DNA of 40,650 bases from Thamnocephalis sphaerospora (taxonomy: Eukaryota; Zoopagomycota; Zoopagomycetes; Zoopagales; Sigmoideomycetaceae), in assembly GCA_003614735.1 (NCBI GenBank), contig KZ992499.1:1-40650 (forward strand), written 5' to 3'. Position numbers and translations under genes: made by a program. The notes beneath the pieces are model-generated. The model was not told the DNA's origin, searched no databases, and saw only the letters and a program-made list of their open reading frames with translations. Below, one piece after another: positions 25,033-39,678 of this stretch (its first letter is position 1; every line of letters starts with the position of its first letter).

Positions 25033-25643
25033 TGGCAGCTGCATTTCTCGTAGACACTCATAAATACACCGCTCATAAATGCATAGATGGTTTCATGCCA
25101 GTGTAATTATGCGTATACACACCCACACGCGTCCACACACGCACACGGGAGCGCTGCTCATACTGCACACCGTCGCATCCGGCGCAATCGCTAGGGGCTC
25201 ACTGTACCTCTGGCATCGGCTAGCCTGTCGGTCCGAGTACAGCAAGCATGCGTGCTGCTCGCCGTCGACGGCGCCGTAGCATACAGTACACTGCATTGCG
25301 CCCATACATATATAGCAGTGTTGCCTACCCGGATCGCGCATGTCAAGGCTCTTTGGTGGGGTTTGATCTGTCAGACATCTGGACGCCATCAGCTGAGCAC
25401 GCCTGTTGCTACGGCTGTCTCACCCTCGTCTACTCACTCGCCAACGGCACATTATTAAAAACAAGGCAGACGATGTGACGATTGTACCACGCGGAAAGGC
25501 AGACTGAGTGAGTGCGAGGCGTGTGTGTGTACATACGCGAAACGTTGTTGAATCCATCCGAGATACATGCGCAAAGAACTGCCAGCGTAGAGGATTCGGC
25601 GCGCGTGCAGTGTAAACCAGCCTGTTTCCGTAGGATCTTTGTA
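25033..25643. other. convergent intergenic region, DUS2 to BuGZ
   Basis: About 610 bp between the two stop codons. An AC-rich microsatellite-like tract lies at 25117-25146. Open frames across the region continue from the BuGZ intron reading or have no recognisable content. I see no gene. Confidence 0.5.
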
Positions 25644-26757
25644 TCAGTTGCTCTCGATGTAGCGGTACTGCGGCAAGCTAGCGCGTTTCTCCTCCTGATA
25701 ATGCGATTGGTACATGCGCAACGTGTGAGCCAGCGTCGCGACAGCCAAACACCGCATCTACCTACCACAGATACTGCGTTGTCGTCGTATACAAGCACAG
25801 GGCCGACTGAGGTGACCGCTGGCGGTCGTGGTGCAGACGGCGGCGGCAGGGTGGGCGTGGCATGCTCCGATGACGCCGATACCGAAGCTGCTGTGGTTGA
25901 CGGTGGCGGCATGCTGCTTGCAGCCGAAGGTGTCGGCGAGGCCGTGGCTGATACCGCTGCGGTCGACGGTCCGGATCCAAGCCCCGGTGCAGGTGGATAG
26001 CCGCCGCCAGCGTGCATCGGTGGCGCACCCGGGTAGCCGTACGGGCTGTGCGGCGGCGGACCCATTGGACCGCCCGGATAGCCACCCATCGGTGAGTGAT
26101 AGGGCGGCTGATAGGGCGGCATGCCTGGTCCCGGCGGACCCATTGGCATTGGTGGCGGCGCACCATAGTACGCGCCATACGGAGCAGGTGGCGGCGGGAC
26201 AGGGGCCGGCGCGGGTGCCTGACCTTTGACGTATGCCTGGTGTCGCGCCAGTTGCTCCTTGAGCTGCTCCGGCGTCAGCTCCTGATTGATACCTGGATCT
26301 ATTCTGATGCGCTTTGGCATGGGCGGATTTGCAGCGCTGTATCCAGCCTGGTGCGCGATCAGATCTTCATGCGGTACACCCTCCATGCCGAAAATCTCAA
26401 TGTCTACCGTGTCACGTCCCTCGATCGCATTGGGTACGCTGCGGCAGGGTTAGCTCGACAGCAAGATGCAAGCGTGCTCTCGCAGTGGTACACACACACC
26501 TGCGCAGCGTCTCCTTGTGCACCTGCGCATAGTGGATGGAGAGACCGCCCGTTGTGTTCATTTTCTTGTTGCACTGCGGGCACTTGAAGTGTTTAGCGCG
26601 CTGATGAGTGATAAGGACCTTTTCATCGTCGAATTCTCGTTCGCAATACCTGCAATGGCGGAACGCGGATGAGCAGTCAGAATGCCGGTCTACACTCGCG
26701 ATGCATACGTACCAGCACCAGGGCTTGGACTGCGGCTGCTTCTTCTTCTTCTTGGCC

Positions 26758-26759
<2 letters not shown>
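25644..26759 (-). CDS. BuGZ/ZNF207-type zinc-finger protein
   Basis: In animals BuGZ (ZNF207) binds microtubules and loads Bub3 at kinetochores; it also links to splicing. Plant SUF4 belongs to the same family. Four exons on the minus strand: 26713-26759, 26500-26649, 25766-26438 and 25644-25694, giving 306 aa. The start [18 protein letters not shown] is the family N-terminus. Two C2H2 fingers follow: [22 protein letters not shown] and [22 protein letters not shown]. Then comes the signature VPNAIEGRD...EIFGMEGVP and a long Pro/Gly/Tyr-rich low-complexity region (about 130-270), which in BuGZ drives phase separation. The 16-residue last exon [16 protein letters not shown], with the preceding VSV, looks like the Bub3-binding GLEBS-type EE.RA element. 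Its start codon overlaps that of AFG2 on the other strand. Confidence 0.9.
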
Positions 26760-30108
<3,349 letters not shown>

Positions 30109-30234
30109 ACACCATACGGGTGGGCAGATGCAATACATGGTTTACAGATGTTGGTGTGCAAAACAGCTGTCTCTATTGGAAAATACTTTGGCAACTGCAT
30201 GGCAGCGTAACACTGCAGACACTGGTAAACAGCG

Positions 30235-31662
30235 TTACTGTCCCTGGTAATTACCGTTGTTCCAGTAAGCTGGTGGAGGCGGTGGAGCACCCATAAAGCT
30301 TGGCGGCTGTGGCTGGCTCTGCTGCATGGATGCGCCCATGTTTGGCAGCGCCATCTGAGTTGGCCGCTGCAATGGCACGTAGAGATCATCCCCAAAGGCC
30401 GGTGGTGCGGCGTACATGGACGGGGGTGCTTGCGGAAGCTGCGGTGGCTGTGGCATAACTCCGAAACTTGCAGCATCTGCTGCTGCTGCCCGAGCGCTCC
30501 GGCTCTTGGGCTGCTTCCTAGTATCGTGCAACACATGTCTATCAGAAATGCACTTTTGCCAATTGTCGTAATTCACGCTACTCACCTTTTCCGCTGTTGC
30601 TTGAGCTTTCGCTTAAACTCCATCTCCTTTTCGTCATCGGAAAACTCCAGCTCCTAACGCATTATCCCCGCTCATATTAACCAAAGCTGACAACTTGACT
30701 CAGCGTAGGCGGCAGCCAACAGTTACTTACACCCTCAGACACCTCCTCGTCGTACAGGTTACTTGCGTCGGATCCTTTGATCTTGCGCAGTTCTTGCGTG
30801 GCCACAAATTGCGTCTGATTCTGCAAGAAGAAAACGCGTGCACCAACGGCCACTCCCATATCCAACAGTTCTTGCTCCGTCTGGAAGCGCACCGTATATA
30901 GTGGCTGCGCAACCGGGCCAAATGTATCAAACACCTAGATATGCATGCGTGAGCATGTATCCATGCCAGCCAACAACAGCTATTCATAGAACCTACCTCG
31001 CCAAGCACTTGCCGGCTCTCCAGCACAAGAATGCTGCCCAGATCCAGGGCGCGCGCTTCCGCCATCATATTCTGGGCCACAATGACCGAGGTGCCCAGCA
31101 CTGTCCGCACGCTACCCAACAAAGCCAGTGGTGTCTCTGGTGTGATGTTCAGCTGCGGACGAGCAGGAACCGGCGGCTCTACTTCATTGCGCGTGCGCAG
31201 TCTTGTCGATCCAGCTATGCCGTCCAATCCATCCTCGTCATCATCGCCCGCATCGTCCATCAGCCTCAGCAGACGCTCACGCTCTTCGATGGTAAGCCGT
31301 TGGGTTGGCAGCACAATATCATCATCGTCCACGTCTGTGTCAGGTAGATCGCTCGAGTCGGACATGATCGATGATGCATCGTCCTCATCCTGCGACGTGG
31401 CGCCTTCGGCCTCAGCGACAGACGTCTCAGTGGCCATAGGCGTGTCGTTTGCCTCTGCCATGGCTATATCATTCTGCTTTTCCACCGCTGTAGCAGCAGA
31501 AGCGACAGCGGCGAGTAGCGTCTCTGCGTCTGTCACTGCTTCGCTCGTTTCGCTTTGGGTAACGGCAGGCGCGACAGTGTCATGCTCCATCTCCATGGCG
31601 GTTGCTACCAGTGCGTCGTCTGTCACTGCCGACGTCGCAAAAGGCACGTCTTGCTGCTCCAT
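30235..31662 (-). CDS. NAF1: H/ACA snoRNP assembly factor NAF1
   Basis: Naf1 holds H/ACA snoRNP (and telomerase-type) precursors in the nucleus before Gar1 replaces it. Four exons on the minus strand: 30997-31662, 30731-30934, 30586-30653 and 30235-30517, giving 406 aa. The N-terminal ~130 residues are acidic and Ser/Ala-rich (DDDASSIMSDSSDLPDTDVD). The Gar1-like core is at about 175-290: LGSVRTVLGTSVIVAQ, ALDLGSILVLESRQVLGEVFDTFGPVAQPLYTVRF, then VGARVFFLQNQTQFV. After it comes a SDASNLYDEE...ELEFSDDEKE segment and a basic KRKLKQQRK stretch, as in Naf1. The C-terminus is Pro/Gln/Met-rich and ends WNNGNYQGQ. The frame is open further upstream to 31995, but the first ATG before acidic sequence typical of Naf1 is at 31662. 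It converges with AFG2 at 126 bp. Confidence 0.88.
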
Positions 31663-32019
31663 CGCACGGTTCTGTACCAATGTTTGCGCAGTTTGCAGTA
31701 GCGCAGGAGGCAGGACGGCAAGCGATGAGCTGGCCGAGTGAATGATGTTGGGAGACAACAAAAAAGAAAAATGCTGTGACGCTTCTCTTTTCCTGTGCAC
31801 TTTTCGGTGACCCAAACACATAAACACAGTTGCAGCAGGCGCAGGATGTGCTGTAATAGACAGCAGTGCGAGAAAGCGCATACTATTATCTAGTGAAATG
31901 AGAGAAATGGTGCCAGACTGCAAGAGTATGAATAATCGATGAAATAAAGCATTATCGGAGGACGCGCTGGACACATTGGCGGTATCGCCGGGCAACAGGC
32001 AGCAGGCAGTGGGCGTGGA
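31663..32019. other. intergenic region between NAF1 and RA-PH gene
   Basis: About 357 bp holding the NAF1 promoter and the 3' end of the upstream minus-strand gene. AATAAA-like ATTTCATCGATTATTC (minus, near 31945) might serve polyadenylation of the RA-PH gene: GCTTTATTTC reads as GAAATAAAGC on the plus strand only, so the signal is not clear. No gene seen. Confidence 0.4.
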
Positions 32020-35000
32020 TTAGTCCGAGTCGCTAGTGCTGGTGTCCGAGTCATTTTCCGAGTCACTGGACGAGCTGTCGTCGGAATCTTTCCTGATCTG
32101 CGAAAAGTTGAGCAGAGGCTTGCCACCGTATTGGTTTCCGGACACGCTCTTGGACTCCTTCTTGCTTGGAGGCGGCTTTGTTGGGCCTGCATCGCGAAAG
32201 TCAACGAGCGGCTTGAACCGGCCACCCTGCTTGAGGCGCTCGGTGTGGTCCTCCTCGCGCTTCAGGTCGATGGTCAGCAGTGTGCCGCCTGCGCCTGAGG
32301 CAAAGCGCCGCTCTTCAGGCGTCATCTCGGCACGCGCCTGCGCATCGCTTAGAAGTGAGCCGCTCTTGAAGCGCACGGCCGGATCACGCTCATCGTACGG
32401 ATCAGCGCGCGGCTGAGCGCCGGCGCTCAGGAGCGATCCAGTCTTGAACCGAACCTCCGTGTCGCGATCGTCGAGTGCCATCTCGGCGCGGGCCTGTACA
32501 CCGCTGCTCAAAAGAGAGCCGGCCTTGAACTGCATGGCCTGGTCGCGCTCTTCGGCAGCATCGCGTGGGTCTCGGACAGCCGTTGTGCGCTCGCCGGCCG
32601 CTGCCAGCAGCGTACCTGAGCGGAAGGTTACTTCGTCGTCCGAGTCGTTGTTTTGGGCCTGAATCGGCCTGGTGCCAGCTGCGCTAAGCAGCGTGCCCTC
32701 CTTAAACTGCGCATTACTGATGGGGTCCGGCTCGTCTTCAGAATCAGACTTTGGTTCTGGCGTCTTGAGTACTGCCAATAGTGAGCCGGGCTTAAATACA
32801 TTAGGTAGCTGTGCTGCTGCCTTTTCCTCCTTTTCCTTTTCCTTTGCCACCTCAGCGGCAGCCAGCAGGCCTCCCACGGTGGCGGTCTGCTGCGGACGCG
32901 ATGCGAAAGCAGCGTTAAAAACTGCTGCACTACGACAACTAATCCGAGTGACCCTCATACCTTGGCGCTAGCATCACCCGTGATTTCCGTCTGGTCGACA
33001 GACGTAGTATTCGTGAAAAGTTCAGGTGCGTCGAGGAATTTCATTTGCCGCTGTTTGTTGAAGCAAGAAACAGGTTAGCAAGCACGGTTAAACACACAGC
33101 GGTCGGCGCTCGCCAATTTGTGGCTTACTTTGATTGAACGAATGCATAGCAACCACTCGCGCATCTGAATCAGCGAATCTGCGCACAAAAAGTGAATATA
33201 ATCACGCTCCGGCTTTTCAAAAATACGAATCGACTCCTGTGACTTGAACGCAAACACAAAATCACTGGGCGCCTTGGCTCGTGGAGCAGTGGGTGTGTAC
33301 GCTTCATGGTTGGACATGTGGCAGAAAAGCGTCTCGTCCTTGCACTGGCGGATACAAGCGTGCTTGCAAGTGAGCGCGAGTAAAGGGGCGACCATGGCAG
33401 CATTGGTTTGGACAACGTACCTTTTTGTCCTTGGCATGATAGACGGCTGTATCGCGCGTGTAGAATGTGCGCTTCTTCCACTTGCGATCCTTGTCCATTT
33501 GCAGGGGCGCCATGAAACTAGGGAAGCCAGCGATGGGGCCCTGTATCGGTAGGCGCCGCTGGTAAGCCACGGTAGCGGAGCGAGGGCGCACCAACACGCA
33601 TTGTACGTACGTCACACGTCAGGCCAGTGCGGAATGCATACTTGCGCACAACAAGCGCATTGTTCTGAGACGCATCCCACGTAGCAAGTACATCTGCGAC
33701 TAGTTCCCAATCTGCCAATGGTCGCTCTAAAACGAATCGTGCCAAGGTGTCAACACGTTGCAACTGTGCTACGCTTACGTAGCATCGGCCTACCTGCACC
33801 GAAATCGTTCACCAGCTCAAAAATGGTCCAGGACGGGTCGTCATCGGGGATCTGACCGCCCTCACGCATTGCGCCAACCACTTCTATGGCGGTCATGATA
33901 GATGTAATATGCACGCTATGCTGGTTCTTAACGTCGTTGACGAATATGGTCGCCACAACCTAGTATTCATTGTGGGGCAATGCGCATGAGCACGTAGGTC
34001 ATGCCGACAGGTATGCATCCCCTGACAGCCTGCCTACCTTTCGCAATGGCTCCTGGAGCTTGCTGGCTGCAACTGTGGCTGCAACGTTGGCTGCAACACG
34101 TGCCTTAACACCCTTGACGCCTTGCAGCGGCTTGCCGTCGTTCTGCATGACCTCCTTGGCGTTGGCTATCGCCGCCGCCAGCTTGTGGTCGACAGGGACG
34201 CCATCACTTGGGCGTGCATCCTCGGAGCGGCGGCTGCGGCGGTCTGATGCATCATCGTCACCGCGCGTCTCGTGCGACCGACGTACTGATGTTGTCAGAT
34301 TTGGAACGGATGGCACCGGTGGTGCGGCAAGATTGCCTTCGGGACGTCGACTCCGCTCCGATCCCTGACGGTCTAGATGGCGTGTGGATGACTTGCGCTC
34401 AATGCTGCGTCGCTCTTCACCACCACTGGTCACGCGTTCCGCTGCCTGTCGATCAAGATGGCGGGAGGATGCCTTGCGATCGAGACTGCGCCGCTCCTCG
34501 CTTGCATTGGGTAAACGCTCCGATGACCGTCGGTCCAAATGCCGAGATGACTGCTTGCGCTCCAGACGACGCTCCTCAGCACCAGATGCGTATCCAGCAC
34601 GGTCCGCTCGGCGTGCGCTCTCACGATCACGATCGCGGTCACGCGCAGAGTTGGCTTCACCCGGCCGTCGTTCTGAGCCACGTGCACGACTGTCATCCCC
34701 CTGCTGGCGGTGTCGGTCATGCTGGTGTGCGCGTTCAGCACGTCGACGATGCTCATCCGTCTGACGACGCTCTAAATCCGGCCGGCCGCGTCGCTCAGAT
34801 GTATCACGTTCGCGTCCATGTCGGTCGTTTAGCACGCGCAATCGATTGCTGCTCGAAGAGCGCTGCAGCCTTTCATCCGGTGAAAGCACCGGATCGTCGT
34901 CGCTACCGTTGGGCGAAAGAACGGCGCGACGCTGCGTCCTGTGGGCCGAGTGGCTGCGCATCAGTTCCGGACGCGTAAACAGAGTTGGAGCAGACCCAAC

Positions 35001-36957
35001 AGGTGATCGCGGCGAGTCTGGCGTTGCGCTGCCTCCGTTACGACCATGTTGCTGTCGACGCGCATCGGATTCATGTCGCTAGTAAACAAGAGATAAATTA
35101 GCTGCAAAGTAAAAGGTCATCTTGCGTAGCAAACTAGCTTACCGAATCTGTACGCTTCAGCGAACCGTGACGATCTAGACGTGCTGTGTCGCGTAGATTT
35201 TCGCGTGATGCCTCGCGCGACGGCATGTGTCGCAGCGACTTCTTCAGTGCGCGCTGTTCGTGTGCCTGTCTACTTGCCGCTGGAGGTGCCGTTTTGGCAC
35301 GATGTAGGGTACGTGAAGTGCTTGCGCCAGCGGCCAATGAGCTAGACTGAGACTTGGCCATGTTGGTAGGCGGTGGCCGATGGCCCAGAGGTTGCCGACT
35401 CGAGAAGCGTCCAATCACCTCGTCGTCTGAATCGGTGCTCGACGCACTGTTGCTATCGTCATCGCTACTGCTCTCCGAGCTGGTAGCAATATGCTGTTTC
35501 CGGCGTGGTGCACTGCTGCTACTAGCACTTCCGGCATAGGCTGGCGCCGCAGGAGCCGGTGCCTTACCCATGCCTTGCAACCATGCTGAAATATGCGAGT
35601 CGTTGGGACGTGTTGGCATTGTTGCAGCACGACGAATACCGCCTACGGGCACTGCGGATCCGCCTCGGCGTGGATCAATCGGCATAGGTGCGCGTGATGC
35701 GTCCATTCCAATGTCTGATGTGCTCGAGTCTGAATCCGATTCAGACTCACTAGACGAGGAGGAATCGCTGCTGCTGCTGCTACTACTACTGCTAGTACTG
35801 GGAACCGACTCTCTGGTGGCCGTTCCTAGCAGACGTGTCATCAACGAGGATGAGGGTGAAGATGGGGTGGACAATGGCTGCAGCAGTGGTGTGAAGCGGC
35901 CTTCGATCGGCGACATGGTACGGGTCGGCGTCGCAGACTGCGGCAACGTAGCATCCGCCCTTTCGTCATGCTTATCCTGCTGTTCCTGGTCATCCTCAGC
36001 ATCAAAGTAGTCATCCAGCGAAAATTCCTCAGCCGCCACCATCAACATGGTAAGTTTGGCCGTGGCATCTAGCTTGCCCGGGGTCGGCATTGCTTTGGTG
36101 GTGGTGGTGGTGGTGGTGGCCGATACTGCTCTAGTACCAAGACTGCTGGAGCGTGAAAGTGATTTAGCGCTGGACGAGTCGGTCGAGGTGGATGCCGATG
36201 AGACGGGTGGTCGTGCAACAGCGGTGGGTAAAAGCGGCGGGGATGCAGCGGCGACCGATCCTTTGTCCGCGCGTTTTTCACCTGACGACAACGTCACTTG
36301 CGCGGGAGTCGAGCGCGTTTCCACGCGAACGCTGCCGCTGCTGCTGCTGTGGCGGAGTGACCATTCCTGAGAGTTGCTGTGCCTGCGCAGGCTCGGCGAT
36401 AATTTCCCATCAATGTTGAGGTGGCCCCGAGGCGACAGAGGCGTCTTACGTGTGAGCTTTCGGCCACCCGAGGTAGGCGGCCGCGGACTAGAACGCCGGC
36501 GTATGTAGTATTCAATGCTGTCGGCACTGTCGTGATCCTCATCCTCATCCGACGACGATGACGAAGAGGACGAGGAGGTGTCGACGATGGACGCGCCCGG
36601 AATCGGCTCTGCATCGCTGTCCGCCTCTGGATCCGTGACATAGTAGATATGCTCATGCACGTTCGTAACTTCCGGCTCTGCAATGGTGACGCCGACGATG
36701 AAATCCCGAGGCGCATCGTTTTTCCGCAAGGCTGAGCGCAACGTTGACGTAGGGTCGCAGTCTGAGTAGGCGGAGAGCAGCGATGCTTTGGTTGCCGCTC
36801 TCATGTTCTCGCCCGTTTCACGCCATGCCTGCGTGTCATACCAGAGCGTATCGTCGTCATCGTCCGAGTCGACCGTAGGCCGGCGCGCTGCCGCCATCGA
36901 CTGCATTTGCGCGCGTTGCGACCGTTCACGGCTTGGTAGCCCGGTCACTGCTGCCAT
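32020..36957 (-). CDS. RA-PH domain protein, Mig10/RIAM/lamellipodin-like, with novel repeats
   Basis: Proteins with a Ras-associating domain directly followed by a PH domain (MRL family in animals) couple Ras-type GTPases to membranes and actin or polarity factors. Eight exons on the minus strand: 35143-36957, 34038-35078, 33794-33959, 33611-33726, 33421-33558, 33129-33338, 32961-33050 and 32020-32889; 1481 aa. Residues 1-950 are disordered, Ser-rich and acidic/basic, with three RHLDRQ repeats (about 34340-34590). RA domain about 953-1045: TIFVNDVKNQHSVHI...WTIFELVNDFGAERPLADWELV. PH domain about 1065-1160: PSFMAPLQMDKDRKWKKRTFYTR...YIHFLCADSLIQMREWLLCIRSIK. The C-terminus has at least six FKxGxLL repeats, then KPLVDF and KPLLNF elements and a poly-Ser/Asp end. 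The frame is open past the chosen ATG to GTG at 37008, so an upstream exon is possible. The acceptor at 32889 has an in-frame alternative 3 nt on. Confidence 0.82.
36095..36119. repeat. (GGT)n tract coding for poly-Thr in the RA-PH protein
   Basis: About eight GGT units on the plus strand read as ACC codons on the minus strand and give a Thr run (SATTTTTTTK) in the disordered N-terminal half. Confidence 0.9.
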
Positions 36958-38275
36958 CGCTATACCGTGCGCCGCCGTGGCAATACTGTGCAGTCGGCCA
37001 CTTGGCACGATACGTCGCTAACCAAGCTGCTGAGCCGCAGGAGGGGATGGAAAGATAGGGGAAGAGAAGGCAGCGTGCTTAGCGGGCTCGCAAGTCAGCT
37101 ATCGTGGCAGAGGAGGGCGAAGAGGAGGAGCGAGAGGCCGCGCGTGGTTTTGTCCACGCCACTGATATGCCGCGACGGCAACGTGCTTTTGCTGCCGGGA
37201 GCACTGGCGCACGCAGGATCACGCGCTGGCACTCTGCACGCTTGTGACCGTGTACACGGGAAGGTGAGCGGCCAAGCTTTGAGACCTGCTGCTCGACAAC
37301 AATGCCAGTCGTCTGCGGTAGTGAGCTGTCGCCACCGTGTGTACGCCGTACAGATGAGCCGACCGGTGCCCGACGCAGTAGCGACTGCCAATGTGGTACG
37401 CAGTGATGCTTTCCAGCAGCTGTACAAGCGGTAGTGTGAACAGAAATGAAGCCAAGGCCTAGGTGCACGCGGACAAGCGTAGGAAAGCACCTGGAATCAG
37501 CGACCGAAGGGGACTAGCTGGCAGGTGAACGGGTGAGTAGGTAGGCAGACGGGCAGGCAGGGAGGTAGAACAGAGAGAGAGAGAGAGACTGGTTGAGGCG
37601 GAGTACGCGCGCGCGAGAGGGAGAAGTGGAGAAGGATGGGGTTAACTTGTTGGGCAACTCGTTTAGCAAGGATGGCTGTCAAGCAGGTGAGATTCCGACC
37701 GCCACCCAGCATAACGATTATAATGCAAGATCACCAAAAAAAGGGGGCGCTTAAAGCGTCACAGTCCGTCTAAATCGGCATAACGTGCAAGCTACCCGAG
37801 CGGCCAACGGGGCGGCCTTGGCCTCGGCTGCCATGGGCCACCGCCGCCACAGCCATAAGATGAGCCAGCGGCGGTGTTCTTTGGAAGCACGCGTGCGCAC
37901 GAGGCGACCAGCGTAACATGGGTGCTGTGATGTCATGCTGGCCATGGTAGCGCGCAGCATGGCCATGCCTTTAGCCGCACGGGGTCATGTAAGCGGCTGC
38001 TTCCATTGCTGCTGCTGCTGCTATTACCTAGGGATGTTGCCTGGCAGCACGGTGCAGATGCTGGCTTTGATACGTTGACGGAAAGACGATGGTGCAGCCT
38101 GCACTGCCTGTGATATGGGCAGAACAGGGTCGCAGTCGTAGTGATTTGAAACGCGATTGACACAATACGCGATAAGACCAGCGCATTGTTTGGTGAACGC
38201 AAACGCTTTGACACCTTTTTGCGTATATACGACGCATACATTGTATGCATCACCGCCAAGACGACCAAATAGGCC
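36958..38275. other. 1.3-kb divergent intergenic region
   Basis: It lies between the RA-PH start (minus) and the 274-aa orphan gene (plus). A (GA)n tract is at 37572-37588, followed by a purine-rich segment, and A7G5 at about 37737-37745. Small open frames on both strands (for example minus 37468-37079 and 38331-37933) lack recognisable content. Unannotated 5' exons of the RA-PH gene could lie here. Confidence 0.45.
37572..37588. repeat. (GA)n microsatellite
   Basis: Eight GA units within a purine-rich segment of the RA-PH upstream region; such tracts often lie near fungal transcription start sites. Confidence 0.9.
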
Positions 38276-39100
38276 ATGTCGAATGCGTCCGCTTTGTCGT
38301 CGCCACCGCCCGGTGCCGAGGTGATGCGCACGCTCGCCGCATTGCTAGCGCAGTGTGACGCGTACGCGGCGGTTCACCAGCGTGCGCTCGCCTACCTGAA
38401 CGCAGCGGCCAACGTGGCAGCACAGCGTCGCGCGGCGCTGGACGCATTGGCCGCTGCTACGGCGACGCCGGCGGTACAAGACGCGCAGTCACGACAGCCA
38501 AGGGCGCAGCTGGACCCGACATTGCCGTGCGGGCCTGAGCACGCGAACACAGACCTGGGTCCTGGCGGTTGCCGGGCACTTTCTGACGCAGATCTGCGCA
38601 TGCTCATAGCGTGCCAGACCGCCGAGCTGGAGAAGGCGGCCGCAGGCTTTTGGCAGGTATGGCGCCAGCAGAGCGACCAAGTGCGTGCAATGCGGCAGAC
38701 GTGCGCCACCGCGGTAGCTTGGCCCGATGCTGCTTCGGACGACGCGCTGGTTGGAATTGTATCGGTGCATCCGATGCAAGCGCAGGGCTGGATTCAGCGC
38801 GTGGTGGATGGATATATGCGTGCCTATCGCTGGCAGCGCGCCACGCTACTGCCGGCAAAGCTCAACAGTGATGACAAGGGGGTGCACACGGCAGCAGCAC
38901 CGCGGGAGGCTCAAGTGCCATCAGCTTCCAAAGCTAATTTGGCCGAGGCAGAGGTGCATCTAGACTGGGAACAAGCGGACACGCTGCAGCACTATGCGGC
39001 ACAGTGGGCTGCGCAGCCGTGGCTGGATCTGTCGCTGGAAGAACGCATCCAAGATTGCGTGCGCATCTATCGTCTTTGGTGTGCCAGTGAGACGGCATGA
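38276..39100 (+). CDS. intronless hypothetical protein, 274 aa, helical
   Basis: Not recognised. A single exon starts MSNASALSSPPPGAEVMRTL and ends RIYRLWCASETA. The sequence is Ala/Gln/Trp-rich and predicted by eye to be mostly helical. An N-terminal helix (about 18-65) is followed by a linker, a central helix pair (about 100-180: LIACQTAELEKAAAGFWQVWRQQSDQV and VSVHPMQAQGWIQRVVDGYMRAYRW), an acidic/polar linker, and a C-terminal helix bundle (about 225-270: EQADTLQHYAAQWAAQPWLDLSLEERIQDCVRIYRLW). The clustered Trp, Tyr and Arg residues in the last two blocks suggest conserved packing or interaction surfaces. There is no signal peptide, TM segment or Cys/His cluster. It is one of only two protein genes here without an intron. 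Coding is supported by length, GC-rich third positions and a good ATG context (GGCCATGTC). Confidence 0.6.
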   Translation: MSNASALSSPPPGAEVMRTLAALLAQCDAYAAVHQRALAYLNAAANVAAQRRAALDALAAATATPAVQDAQSRQPRAQLDPTLPCGPEHANTDLGPGGCRALSDADLRMLIACQTAELEKAAAGFWQVWRQQSDQVRAMRQTCATAVAWPDAASDDALVGIVSVHPMQAQGWIQRVVDGYMRAYRWQRATLLPAKLNSDDKGVHTAAAPREAQVPSASKANLAEAEVHLDWEQADTLQHYAAQWAAQPWLDLSLEERIQDCVRIYRLWCASETA

Positions 39101-39416
39101 AGGGTAGCAGCGGCCACGATGGTCGTTGCTACCTCATCATCACCATCATCATGTACAGGGATAGACGCACAGGCGAGCACATGGCAGGTTGCATGGTCAC
39201 AAAGCACACCTGCACGCGTTCAGCACGGCCACCGCGTTCGTGATCATGATGATTCGCTCGCATGGCAAAGCAACATGAATACTGCTGCTGTACGCTCGAG
39301 GAGGGAAAAGGAGGCGCGCGCAGCTGTCTGGGACCACCTGCAAAAGGGCGTGTATACAAGTGCACCGCTGGTGGCGCCGAGCGTTTCACGTTGACTGGGC
39401 GGCGTGACCAAGGGCA

Positions 39417-39435
39417 TGTGTGTGTGTGTGTGTGT
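39417..39435. repeat. (GT)n microsatellite
   Basis: Nine to ten uninterrupted TG units in intergenic DNA. Confidence 0.95.
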
Positions 39436-39678
39436 AGGACAGGCCACTGAGCCAGCCGACCACAGCTCGCCACATCTTCCCCCGGGAATAGTCTGGCGTT
39501 CATGAGGGCGAACACGATTGTAGCAAGCACCGTTCCGACATGTGCGCCACCTGTTGCTTGCCGGCGGGGCCAAGCCAACGAAAGGGCAGGCGGCTACCGT
39601 ATTCGCGCCTACTGCTTTCCTTTTTCTCCGTTCGCCTTGTTGGGTGCACGCCTTGGTGGATGGTTTCTTTAACCAGTG

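Noticed and set aside
31663-31995. NAF1 extending upstream to an ATG at 31995
   Set aside because: The extra 111 residues are hydrophobic/Cys/His-rich, unlike Naf1 N-termini, and fall in the likely promoter; cannot be wholly excluded.
34340-34590. CRISPR-like or satellite array
   Set aside because: The periodicity follows codon-level protein repeats in an open frame and the copies diverge at third positions; no CRISPR features.
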